Source: Lunularia cruciata (Eukaryota > Streptophyta > Marchantiopsida > Lunulariales > Lunulariaceae). From it: a DNA stretch of 64,000 nucleotides. Position numbers and translations under genes: made by a program. The stretch lies in assembly GCA_948567375.1 (NCBI GenBank), contig OX419757.1, forward strand, positions 27,094,001 through 27,158,000, read 5' to 3'. The notes under the pieces are model-generated. The model was not told the DNA's origin. It made no database searches and saw nothing but the letters and a program-made list of their open reading frames with translations. Shown here one piece after another: positions 43,018 to 53,304 of the stretch (its first letter is position 1; each line of letters starts with the position of its first letter).

Positions 43018-45273
43018 ATGCGTAGGACTAGAGAGGAACCGAGACTGAGGCAGGAAAAGGATATTGGTCATTCCTTTACTAAAGAGACCTTGGATGAGCT
43101 TACGGTCGGAGGGGATGGATTGCTTACAGAAGTTGAGCGCTGTGCATTTAAGGAAATGATTGGGAGGTGCGGGAAGGCTTTTGCTTTCAAGATCGAGGAG
43201 ATTGGGTGTGTGAAATCGCATGAAATCACACCAATGATAATTTTCATGATTCCGCATGTACCGTGGGATCTGAGACCAATACCAGTGCCAAAGGCGCTTC
43301 TGCCCTAGCTGACAAAACTATTGAAGGAGAAAGTTCAGGCAAAGATTTTAGAACCATCAGAAGCGCCATACTCAAATCGGTGGTTCACCGTTTGGAAGAA
43401 AAATGGTAAGTTGCGGTTCATACAGGTTATGCAACCACCAAATAAGGTAACAATCCAGAATTCTGGTGTTGGACCGGCTGTGGATGAATTTGCTAAGGAG
43501 TTTGCAGGGAGGGCAATCTATTCTATAGGAGATTTGTATTCAGGTTATGATCAGTTTCAGCTTGCTGAAGGGAGCCATGACATAACCACGATGCAAACAC
43601 CGTTAGGGCTGATGCGTATGTGCACTCTCCCAATCGGGGCTACTAACTTTGTGGCACACATGCAAAGCGCTATGAATCAAATTCTGCAGTCTTTTATCCC
43701 TGAGAAGACCCGTCCATTCTTGGATGATATACCTGTCAAGGGCTGCATAGAGAGCGAAAAAGATGAAACTTTGGTGGATGGAGATATTAGGAGGTTTGTC
43801 ATAGATCATATTCAAGATGTGGAGGCAATACTGAGAAGGTTGATGGAAGCGGGGGTGACTCTCTCTGGAGAGAAGTCGGCATTTGGACTTGGAGAAATCC
43901 TTGTGGTGGGACACCTATGTGGCTCGTATGGAAGGAAGCTGAATCCGGAAAAGGTGGACATAATAGGGAAGATCAAGGACTGTTCCTCAGTTCAGGAGGT
44001 AAGAAGGTTCTTAGGGGCATGCATTTTCTACCGTATATGGATTCCGCACTTTGGTCATGTTGCAGAGCCGCTCTACCAGCTTTTGAGGAAAAGGATCAAG
44101 TTTGTTTGGAGACTGGAACATTCGGTTGCTATGGCAAAACTGAAGAAAGCGTTGCAAAACCCGCCTGTGCTCCACCCGCTTGACTACCGCTGTGGACGAC
44201 CAATTATAGTTACGGTAGACTCAAGTCCCTATGCTGCTGGTTGGGCTGTGGGCCAAGACGACGAGAACGGCAGCAGATTTGCAGCAAGGTTTGGAGCAAG
44301 GATCTTCACGGAACGGCAATGGAGGTACCCTCAGATCAAACGGGAATTGTGGGGTGCCAAGATAGCACTAAGACAGGATAGAAACTGCCTAATAGGGACC
44401 TATGTCATCCTAGAGAAAGATTGCTTGCCACTGCTTGGAATGGTTGCCAATTGTGACACTCCAGACATTGCCATGTTGCGCTGGATAGCGTTCATTTGGA
44501 TGTTTAATCCAGAGCTAAGGTACATAGCTGGGAAGGACAATCCGGTAGCTGATATGTTGTCTAGAGCATGTTATGAAGGAGTTGAAAGTGACTGTATGGT
44601 GGATGTGCATAAACTGGACTTGAACTTACCCTTTAGAGAAGAACTATACAAGGATGATCTTCTAGCTGTTGGGAAGTATCTTAGTTCTCTAGAGAAGAAC
44701 TCCGAATGGACCAGGGAAGAATTTGAGAAGATCAGAAGGAGATCAGGAAAATTCTTGTTGAAGGATGGGTATCTCTGGCAAAGGCCCAAGGGCAGCTCTG
44801 GAGTTCCACTAAGAGTGTTGGGAGATGAGGAGACGAAGCGAAGAGTGCTACGAGAGTCACACAACGCTGATGCTGCCAGACACTGTGGGGTTCAGGGTAC
44901 ATACGAGCGCATCCGGGGTTTGTATTGGTGGCCAGGTATTTACACAAAGGTACGGCGGTATGTAGAAACTTGTGAAATATGTCAGATCTACTCCAAGGTA
45001 AGGCACAGAGATGGCTTGAAACCTACTTATCCACTGAATCTCCATTTTCAGTGGGTTTTGGACTTGGTTCATATGCCTTCAGGAGTCCGAGGAGCTAAAT
45101 ATCTAGTACTAGCTAGGGAAGACCTGTCTAATTATGTGGAAGGAAGAGCATTGTCATCTACACATACCCAACAGGTGTGTCGGTTTGTCTTAGAGGATAT
45201 CATTGCCAAGCACGGATGTTTCTACCGGATGAGGGCAGATCGAGGTGAATTGGATGCCAAGGGAAGCAGCTGA
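43018..45273 (+). pseudogene. pol: C element reverse transcriptase, RNase H and integrase (FLDD type)
   Basis: Nearly open; one stop at 43306. Reverse transcriptase: AIYSIGDLYSGYDQFQLAEG, TPLGLMRMCTLPIGATNFVA and FLDDIPVKGC (FLDD 43717-43728) in place of the usual Y-x-D-D. RNase H: VTVDSSPYAAGWAVG, KRELWGAKIAL, NPVADMLSRA. Integrase: zinc region ESHNADAARHCG...CEICQ (44855-44985), first Asp 45061-45063 (VLDLVHM), second Asp 45238-45240 (RADRGEL). I recall F-L-D-D with a following K-G mainly from fungal and other non-seed-plant Ty3/gypsy elements. It differs clearly from families A and M. Confidence 0.9.
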
Positions 45274-45988
45274 CTTCTTTGCTAAGTTACATATCAAGCT
45301 GAACCTGACTACTGCCTACAATCCGGAAGCCAATGGTAAGAGTGAACGAGGTCATCCGTCGATAGTGAATGCTTTGGTGAAGGCTTGCCAAGGTGAGACA
45401 TACAGATGGCCTGATTTGCTGCCCTTAGCACTTATGGCTGATAGGTTAACTTGCAGCTCGGTAACTGGGATGCCACCTGCTGAGTTAGTATCATGGCACT
45501 TACCTATTATGCCTATGGAAGAGGACATCATTAGTTGGAGAACTGTTCAGTGGGAGGATAATGTGTCCACAGAGGAATTGATAACGTGTAGGATCGAGCA
45601 CTTTAACCTGACACCACAGAGAAGACAAGTGGCACGCGAGAAGGTGAAGGAAGCGCGGCTGAGGAACAAAGTATACTTTGACAAGACTCACCGACTGCGA
45701 CCGATACCTATCAATGAAGGGGATTGGGTGCTGGTTTCTGATAACAGCCTAGACGTACAACATTCGACCCTCAAGAAGTTTGCCCGCCGTTGGCATGGCC
45801 CATTTGTCGTTACCAAAGTTCACGGGAATGCCACCTATAGTGTGCAAGAGCTAGATGGTACTGAACATCGTCTGCCATATGCAAGGAAAAGGGTTAAACT
45901 TTTCAAGAGGCGATCAGGAGCCGAGGAGGAAAGAGATCATGACTTTGACTCTGGAGGTGATTTGGAAGATGCCACTGAAGAAAGCTGA
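45245..45988 (+). pseudogene. C element integrase C-terminal half
   Basis: It continues the integrase after a +1 frameshift at about 45245-45265: AADFFAKLHIKLNLTTAYNP, the catalytic Glu in GKSERGH (45344-45346), then LPLALMADRLT, TGMPPAELV, and a C-terminal SH3-like part GDWVLVSDN...WHGPFVVTKVHGNATYSVQE ending in an acidic tail at 45988. No chromodomain or PHD finger is seen. With one base fewer the integrase would be complete, so this is the youngest-looking polymerase in the window. Confidence 0.9.
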
Positions 45989-46328
45989 TATTGATCACTC
46001 CGGACTTGCTGGTGCAGACTGGTGGCTGCACAGGATTGGAGGGAGTAGATGTCGTCAGAAAAAAGCCAGATGAGAGTGGTAAGGAGTGGTTGCAAGATTT
46101 TGAGAAGATGAGAACTGGACAGCAGAGAGCTTTTGAAAAAATGTCAGATGAGCTTGGTAAGGAGTGGTAGCTGGAATTTTCGAGAAAGGAACAGAAAAAG
46201 GGTTTTGCAAAGGACAGGAAGAGAAAAAGGTTTTGCGAAGGACACGAACAAAAAAAGGTTTTTTTTACAAAGGACAGGAACAGGAACGGGTTTTTTTTTT
46301 TTTGGAAGGACAGAGGATTGAAAAGGAG
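45989..46328 (+). other. C element 3' untranslated region, first part
   Basis: Non-coding. Around 46181-46320 a ~29-bp purine-rich unit (AAAGGACAGGAAGAGAAAAA-like, then GGTTTTG) occurs about four times and ends in a run of about 14 T. It leads into the minisatellite. Confidence 0.6.
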
Positions 46329-48090
46329 TTTTGGGAAAGTGCAGAGGATTTTGAGAGAAGACAGTAGGGAAGTGATGGAGAAATATCGAAAGTGAGAAGA
46401 GCTGCCAGTTTCGGGAAATGAGGAGAAGAGTTTCGGGAAAGTGCAGAGGATTTCGAGAAAAGAACAGTAGGGTTTTCGGGAAAGTGCAGAGGATTTTGAG
46501 AGAAGACAGTAGGGAAGTGATGGAGAATTATCGAAAGTGAGAAGAGCTGCCAGTTTTGGGAAATGAGGAGAAGAGTTTTGGGACAGTGCAGAGGATTTTG
46601 AGAAAAGAACATTAGGGTTTTTGGGAAAGTGCAGAGGATTTTGAGAGAAGACAGTAGGGAAGTGATGGAGAATTATCAAAAGTGAGAAGAGCTGCCAGTT
46701 TCAAGAAAGTGCAGAGGATTTTTGAGACAAGACAGTAGGGAAGTGATGGAGAAAAATCGAAAGTGAGAAGAGCTGCCAGTTTCGGGAAATGAGGAGAAGA
46801 GTTTCGGGAAAGTGCAAAGGATTTCGAGAAAAGAACAGTAAGGTTTTCAGGAAAGTGCAGAGGATTTCGAGAGAAGACAGTAGGGAAGTGATGGAGAATT
46901 ATCGAAAGTGAGAAGAGCTGCCAGTTTCGGGAAAGTGCAAAGGATTTTCAAGAGAAGACAGTAGGGAAGTGATGGAGAATTATCGAAAGTGAGAAGAGCT
47001 GCCAGTTTCGGGAAAGTGCAGAGGATTTTTGAGAGAAGACCGTAGGGAAGTGATGGAGAAATATCAAAAGTGAGAAGAGCTGCCAGTTTTGGGAAATGAG
47101 GAGAAGAGTTTTGGGAAAGTGCAGAGGATTTCGAGAAAAGAACAGTAGGGTTATCGGGAAAGTGCAGAGGATTTCAAGAGATGATAGTAGGGAAGTGATG
47201 GAGAATTATCAAAAGTGAGAAGAGCTGCCAATTTTGGGAAATGAGGAGAAGAGTTTCGGGAAAGTGCAGAGGATTTCGAGAAAAGAACAGTAGGGTTTTT
47301 GGGGAAAGTGCAGAGGATTTTGAGAGAAGACAGTAGGGAAGTGATGGAGAAATATCAAAAGTGATAAGAGCTGCCAGTTTTGGGAAATGAGGAGAAGAGT
47401 TTCGGGAAAGTGCAGAGGATTTCGAGAAAAGAATAGTAGGGTTTTTTGGGAAAGTGCAGAGGATTTTGAGAGAAGACAGTAGGGAAGTCATGGAGAATTA
47501 TAGAAAGTGAGAAGAGCTGCCAGTTTCGGGAAAGTGCAGAGGATTTCGAGAGAAGACAGTAGGGAAGTGATGGAGAATTATAGAAAGTGAGAACAGCTGC
47601 CAGTTTTGGGAAAGTGCAGAGGATTTCAAGAGAAGACAGTAGGGAAGTGATGGAGAATTATCGAAAGTGAGAAGAGCTGCCAGTTTCGGGAAAGTGCAGA
47701 GGATTTCGAGAGAAGACAGTAGGGAAGTGATGGAGAAATATCAAAAGTGAGAAGAGCTGCCAGTTTCAGGAAATGAGGAGAAGAGTTTCGGGAAAGTGCA
47801 GATGATTTTGAGAGAAGACAGTAGGGAAGTGATGGAGAATTATCAAAAGTGAGAACAGCTGCCAGTTTCGGGAAAGTGCAGAGGATTTTGGGAGAAGACA
47901 GTAGGGAAGTGATGGAGAAATATCAAAAGTGAGAAGAGCTGCCAGTTTCAGGAAATGAGGAGAAGAGTTTCGGGAAAGTGTAGAGGATTTCGAGAGAAGA
48001 CAGTAGGGAAGTGATGGAGAATTATCGAAAGTGAGAAGAGCTGCCTGTTTCGGAAAATGAGGAGAGGAGTTTCAAGAGAGAAAGCTGCAG
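46329..48090 (+). repeat. Minisatellite array in the C element 3' UTR
   Basis: About 16 tandem units, marked by GAGCTGCCAGTTT at about 46401, 46545, 46691, 46772, 46917, 46999, 47080, 47223, 47370, 47516, 47596, 47676, 47756, 47859, 47939 and 48040. Spacings fall in three classes: ~80, ~102 and ~145 bp. The longer units add AAATGAGGAGAAGAGTTTCGGG and then a second AAAGTGCAGAGGATTTCGAG block. Tandem repeats in this position are known from Tat/Ogre retrotransposons. Long open stretches on the minus strand reflect the repeat, not genes. Confidence 0.9.
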
Positions 48091-48849
48091 AGGATTTCAA
48101 GAGGGAAGTTGGCATGGTTGGGCAGGAGTTGAGTTTTTCACAGTGAGAAGGTCTGACAGTTTTCGGGAAATGCCAGAGGAGTTTCAAGAGAGAAGTTTGC
48201 AGGAACTTTTGAGAGAGACAAAGGGTGTTCAAAGGAGAAAGCATTGATGGGAGTGCTGCTGGGAGGTGAAGGAAGAAGTCCGGAGGGTGAGTCGTCTTTA
48301 CTGTTATCGGACAGAGTGCGTGTGAAGGCACCAGCTGAAATGATTTTCTGTCATAATTTAGTGCATACACTGTATGAACTGGAGTTGGTTGGCTTTTCCA
48401 AACTTGTGAAACCTTTATGAATGACAAATCCTGAGAAAATGGTGTGTTTGATCTGTGACTAGCGCCAAGGAAGTTCCATTTTAGGAGCTCTCATTCCATC
48501 TATATGAATGGTTTGGTTCAGTAGTCTGGGTGCCGAGTTGAGCCGAATAGAATACTATTTGTTGTTTGTGAAATTCCTAGCCATTCCTAGGGACCGTCGG
48601 GTCCAAAACCGTAGCAGAACCTGCATGAACTAGCCAGTTGTACGAAGGCCAAAGACAAACACAAACCCTCGAGAAGCCCAACATCAGGAAACAAAGGAAA
48701 ACCCAAAATTTTACAGAGTTGAGATTTCCAACACACTAGGAATAGGAAGAGAATGATAGTCTAAGAGAAACTCTAAATCAACTACAATAACGGCAAACTA
48801 AGCACAAGCAGCCAGGTGCTCGGTGCACTCTCGAGGCCAAACAATTTCC
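48091..48849 (+). other. Non-coding stretch between the minisatellite and B3
   Basis: The first part continues degenerate array sequence to about 48240, then unique sequence with no gene. The palindromic GGGACCGTCGGGTCC at about 48591-48605 may lie near the right end of C, but no terminal repeat partner was found. B homology begins near 48850. Confidence 0.4.
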
Positions 48850-51800
48850 CCGACAACGCGCTGGTGTGTCGAGAGGAAGTTGAGATAGTTAAGCCTGGAA
48901 TTAGTAAGAAGAATAGTCCCCAACCCAAAGTGGAAGAGAGAAAGATGGGAGGTGGGAAGAAGAACTCGGAATTCACAATGAGAAATCATGCAATTTGGAG
49001 GTTAAATATGAACGCAAGAATTGAGATCCTCAACAGGCTTTGGATCACATTCTTGGCATGGAACTAGAATGTTAGCTTTCCAAGTTTCATGACTGAGATC
49101 ATTGAGAGTAAGTGTCTCAATGGCCCTAAGGAAGAAGGGAAGAGAGCAAATCTGGCTTGATGGACAAAGTCGGATTGGAGGTTAGTACTTGGGAGAGAAG
49201 CAGGCGTAGAGCATGATGCCTTGTTCTTGGAGAAGGGAGAAATAGCTGAAGAAACCCAAGAAGTAAGAGATGCCTTCTCTTCAAAGCGCACAAAGAATGG
49301 CTACAAAGTGGAGAGCTATAAGGATCTTGTCAAGAGGGGGATTGTGAGTGCTCTAATGGCAATCTTGAAGCTAGAAAGAATGACTTATGTGATGAAGCAC
49401 CAAGCAATGTTCTTCCATAAGATGTTTGTAGGAGAGCCAATTAACTAGGCGAAGTGTCTTCATCAGAGGATGAGACAGATGGTGTGGAATTTGCAAGATA
49501 AGTCGCCTCCACATTACATTGTGCCGTTTGCAGCCCATTTCTATCTGGAGCTAAACTTGCTCAATGCGGTGGAGCAAAACAAGATGGTGTCTCATTTCCA
49601 CCCCGACTTGAGAAGAGATATTGATGCAAAGGAGCAGCAATACATGCTTCAGATCAAGAGCAGTGATGAGTACTACGTACAAATGGGGCGGAGAGTGCAG
49701 TTGGAGGTGAGCACTCTGAAGTTGAAGAAGAGGAGTAGACAAGGAGAAGAAGAAGAAGAAAAAGCGTGACCTTGGAAGGCTAGAAAGGTGAACCCGAGGA
49801 AAGAATTGGTGGTAGTTGCATTGTCAGAAGAAGGGTCAAAAGGAGAAGCCGAGTGCAAGTCCAAAGACTTGAAGAAGGAGGAAGAACCCGAGTTCATGCT
49901 GCAGAGTGAAGACACGAGTAGTGACAGCAATCATGGAGTGGAGATGAAGTCGGTACCCGAAGAGGAGGAAGCCAAGATGGAGACGGAGGAGTAAGGTAAC
50001 TCAAAACTGGAAGACAAAATTCAAGAGCAAGAGGAGAAGAGAGTTATAATTCAGAGGGGAGTTTGTTCTAGATGTAAGGTAAAGTATGAAGCGGAGCCAA
50101 GTAAGGTAAGAGAAGAGGAGGATGGGAGTTTGGGGAGTGAAGAATCTATTCCTATAAGGTGATTGCGGCTCAAAAGGCAAGTTTCAAAAGAGGAAGAGGT
50201 GAAGAAAGAGACAAGTCCAAGAGTCAAAATAAATACAAGTGAAGGAGTAGAGTATTTGAGGGAGATTGTGTGCCTATTGTTAGTGAAGTTAGAACACAAG
50301 AAGAATGAGATGCAATCAAAGTGTCCAGAGGTGAAGATTGTATTGCAGGTCTTAGCTCAATTAGAAGAAGGGTATAATCTGAGATGAGGAGGAAAAGGAA
50401 GTACTTCAAGTAGATGCAGTAGTACAGAATCAAGTAATCAAGAACTTGAAGAGAGAAGTGGAGAGTAGAGAGAGAATTATAGAGCAAAATGTCATAGTAA
50501 GAGGAAGACAAGAAGCGGAAAATGAAATCTTTGCGATTAGAGATTATCCATGCTATGGTGAGAATAGCAGAGAAGGAGCAAGAGCTTGATAGAGTGATGG
50601 AGAGTATAGAAGAGAAGAAGCAACTCTGGCAAAGAGAGTTGACAATAAGATATAGAGAGGAAGAAAGATTAAGAGAGTTACTTTGCAATCTGGAGGAGAA
50701 GATTGTGCACAAGGAGAAGGAGAAGGAGACAGTGAAAGTTGAGTTCAAAGCAAAATTGGCAATGTATAGAGAAGATTGGCTTGCAGATCAAGAACGGGAG
50801 AGAAGAATGAGATTGGAACCGTTGAAGGAGATAGTGACAAAGATGAACACAATGCTGAGTACAAAAGCCAACGTGTGAATTAAAGAGACAAGACTGCACG
50901 AGTTGACGTTGTTGGTGCCAGAGACGAGGAGGAGAAATGCAAAGGATAAAGACTTGAACGCTTTACTTATCATTCTCAGAACTTGTGTAGATAGAAAGAT
51001 ATTGGAAGTAGAAGACAATATCAGGATTAGATTAGACTTAGTGAAATTAGAGATAGATAAACTTCAGAAGGATGTAAGAGCAAAACCCAAAGTAGATAAC
51101 ATAGGAGTGCATATGTCTTTGGAATAACCATTGGAGATATTAAAAAAGAGCGGGTTGGGAGATAGAGGGCTAGAAAGCATACATGTGATAGGAATTGTAG
51201 ATCAGGAAGGAGAAAAGTTAGAATTGGTAGAGGAATTAGGAGTTGTGAAACCCAAGGACAGAGTAGTAAGTGGAGTTACTTCGGGTTTGGAAGCCAAGGA
51301 AGAAGTAGACATTGGATCGGAGTAGTAACAGTTTTGAGATTTGAAGAGGTAGATATGAAGAGGTGGTTTGTCATTTTGGATTTGCAGGTAGGAAGAGTTG
51401 TTAGGAAACAGTATAGTTGTTAATACCATTGTTTGCTTCACTCTTTAAAGGTGGCATTTGCAGTCTTATGTTGTTCAGTGCTCATTATTTCTGAGAATAG
51501 ATAAAGCAAAGTGTTGTGAAGCAGTGCTCGTCGCTTGAGCTTGATTCCAAGTATCAATTTTGTGTTTGTGTTTGTGCGTGTGTGGAGAATTTTGAAGTGC
51601 AAGTCAGTGTGTTTGTTTGATGTTGGATTCCGTAGCCTTGATCTTCATTCTGTGTGTTTAATCTTGAGTGAAGTGCAATTGGAGCAATGCTTTGATAGAT
51701 CTAAGAGGAATTGTTGTGTTGGTAGTATTCTACATTTGTGAGTGCAACGCAGTGTTGATGTGAAGCAATTTTGATTGAGGAAGTTGTGCTTTCAATGGAG

Positions 51801-52121
51801 GGGTGGAACACAATTCTGAGGCAAAGTCGTTTTGCAATGAAGTGTCGTTTTTAGGAGAGCCTAAATCATCACAATCAAGATTGTTTGGAAAGATTTGATG
51901 GAGTTGTGATTAACTATGACACATTGTTGCGACAAGACTATGAATCAATGCTTGTTACTCTCTTTTGGGTGTGGTTTCTACCTAAGAGACTAAAGACGCA
52001 ACCAAGAAGAATTGAAGTGTTACTATTTGCTTCGTATTTGGATATTTTTGACTTGTATCTCTACAGGAACAAACTTTACTTACTTGATTACTGCAAAAGT
52101 GATATTTGTCGGGTTGTCACA
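48850..52121 (+). mobile_element. B3: family B unit lacking its left end
   Basis: Close to B2 throughout and much closer to B2 than to the B-like part of C. It ends GGGTTGTCACA at 52121, then M2 sequence. The expected TGTGGTACCC start is absent, so the left ~0.55 kb is lost or replaced. With C on its left and a gap in M2, it looks like the right half of a recombination between two insertions. Confidence 0.8.
48945..51325 (+). pseudogene. B3 coiled-coil protein
   Basis: Starts MGGGKKNSEF at 48945. The frame holds to about 50380, with stops at 49066, 49160, 49446, 49767 and 49993, then a frameshift; 50522-51325 is in another frame. Same layout as B2, with PHYIVPFAAHFYLELNLL, VCSRCKVKYEAEPSK (one Cys changed), coiled coil and acidic tail. 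HMSLE at 51110 shows that the stop at this place in B2 was once a sense codon. Confidence 0.65.
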
Positions 52122-53040
52122 ACTTGGCAAGTCTCTCTACATCATGTGGCACACTTGGCCTATCAGTATCCAAAGTTATTACCAATATCAGTAGTTAGAG
52201 GTTACCAGAAGGCCCTACCAACAGATATTTCCTTATTGAGGCGCATGATTTGGAGAGACATGGGCCTATTCACTTGGTGATTTTTGGATGGCCGTGTCAA
52301 GGACATACACGTGCTGGCCAAGGTTTGGGTCTCTAGCATCCTTATTTTGGTGTGTTTTGGGAGATGTTACAGATACTACGACATCTCTAAGTTCATCAAT
52401 ATGTTTCTCCAACTTACCTTATGGAGATCATTCCTTTGATGGGTGATTCTCGCACCAGAGTGGTGGCAAGTACACATCAAGTCCATTCTTGGATGGGACT
52501 TGTGTATTGTTAGATGCAGCCAAAGTGGGATCACGGGCTCATCGTCTTTGTCTTTGGTGGATGAACCTCTTACCTAGAGAGGTTTTATAGCATGCTTATG
52601 ATGGGATTCAGCGACTTGACCATATCCTTGTTGATGATATCTTGGATGTTGGGCGTCAGTCTCAAATAGTGGTAGTGGCTGACAGGTCACCTATGGCAGT
52701 GGTGAACCTAGTTGGACAGCCTAGAGCCACATTTCTCACACTCATGAGTTTCTTAGGCTCTCATGCTTTTTGAGAGGGAAGACCTGGACTTGTGTGGGAC
52801 TCATAGTTATAGCAGTTGGTGGAGCCCAATGCTGATGAGAGAGAGTGGGCAATGGGTTTTTGCAATGGTATTACTGCTGTTTTAGTAGTGTCAAAGGCAT
52901 CAAGGCGTCAAGTGTTAGGTCAGGCTATGGACCTTAACTGTTTGACCTAGATTGTGAGCCTTGGCTTGGCAGAGCAGCGTAAGATGCGCTTGATAGGCAT
53001 CACCACTTGGACACTTGTGAGCCTTGTGCCTATCAAGATG
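52122..53040 (+). pseudogene. M2 C5 cytosine-DNA methyltransferase domain (motif I lost)
   Basis: It begins just after motif II relative to M1, with VSLHHVAHLAYQYPKLLPIS. A 1-bp loss near 52235 is followed by motif IV WPCQGHTRAGQGLGL, with catalytic Cys 52295-52297 and the canonical PCQ. Motif VI is decayed (LMEII where M1 has LLENV). Motif VIII is LLDAAKVGSRAHRL (about 52505-52570), then DERE-like motif IX near 52834 and a motif X remnant, RQVLGQAMDLN-like, near 52905. Further frameshifts are present. Comparing M1 and M2 shows that M1 PCK and M2 EII are private losses. Confidence 0.88.
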
Positions 53041-53298
53041 ATTCAAGCATATGCTAGGGGCGATGGACCAAGTGGACATGGTATTCTTGAGACACAACCA
53101 GTAGCTACTAGGGAGAGTGGTCTACTTGGAGTCCATCCAAGTGAGTGTGGACTACTTGGATTACACCCTTGGTCCACTTGGGATGCAGCTCAAGGACGTG
53201 TGGAGCTTGCAGCCAGAGTGGAGGGAGATTTTCACATAGAGGTTGGGACCTCTAGTGGTTGGAGGAATGACACTATTGCTCCAAAGGACCTAGTGTAG
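52954..53298 (+). pseudogene. M2 linker after the methyltransferase, ending at the conserved TAG
   Basis: Open from the methyltransferase C-terminus through ESGLLGVHPSECGLLGLHPW (an internal near-repeat) to TAG at 53296-53298. The following triplets are CAG CCA and the frame continues into the reverse transcriptase. It supports a fused domain rather than a separate gene. M1 (4832-5104) and M3 (61098-61395) have the same linker. Confidence 0.8.
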
Positions 53299-53304
53299 CA
53301 GCCA
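53296..53304 (+). promoter_or_regulatory. Conserved TAG CAG CCA (possible readthrough site, M2)
   Basis: Same position and context as 5102-5110 in M1; fits UAG-CAR-YYA. Confidence 0.5.

Larger units (their letters stand above)
39854..48600 (+). mobile_element. C: FLDD-type Ty3/gypsy element sharing its left end with family B
   Basis: It starts TGTGGTACCCACATTTTTTG after M2 gag, the same terminus as B2. The left 3.1 kb is a diverged family B unit (protein and TATA-like box), then at about 43000 the B homology stops and a polymerase frame follows. After pol comes a ~2-kb minisatellite. I found no LTR pair or primer-binding site. Either the B-like part is a truncated 5' LTR fused to pol by deletion, or it is a gag. 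The right end is uncertain. Confidence 0.65.

Noticed and set aside
46290-46305. T-run as a transcription terminator or poly(A) tail of a LINE.
   Set aside because: It lies inside a run of purine-rich minirepeats in the C 3' UTR, with no LINE sequence or target duplication.
46329-48090. Regular repeats considered as a CRISPR-like array.
   Set aside because: Units are 80-147 bp, directly adjoining and variable, with no short direct repeat plus unique spacers; the context is a plant retrotransposon.
45903-48427. Long minus-strand frames with Ser/Pro/Leu-rich repeats over the minisatellite.
   Set aside because: They follow the tandem unit, start and stop arbitrarily, and lie antisense in the C element 3' UTR.
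51885-52280. A 131-codon frame across the B3/M2 junction.
   Set aside because: It is a chimera: the first part is the non-coding B 3' end, the last part is the methyltransferase segment of M2.
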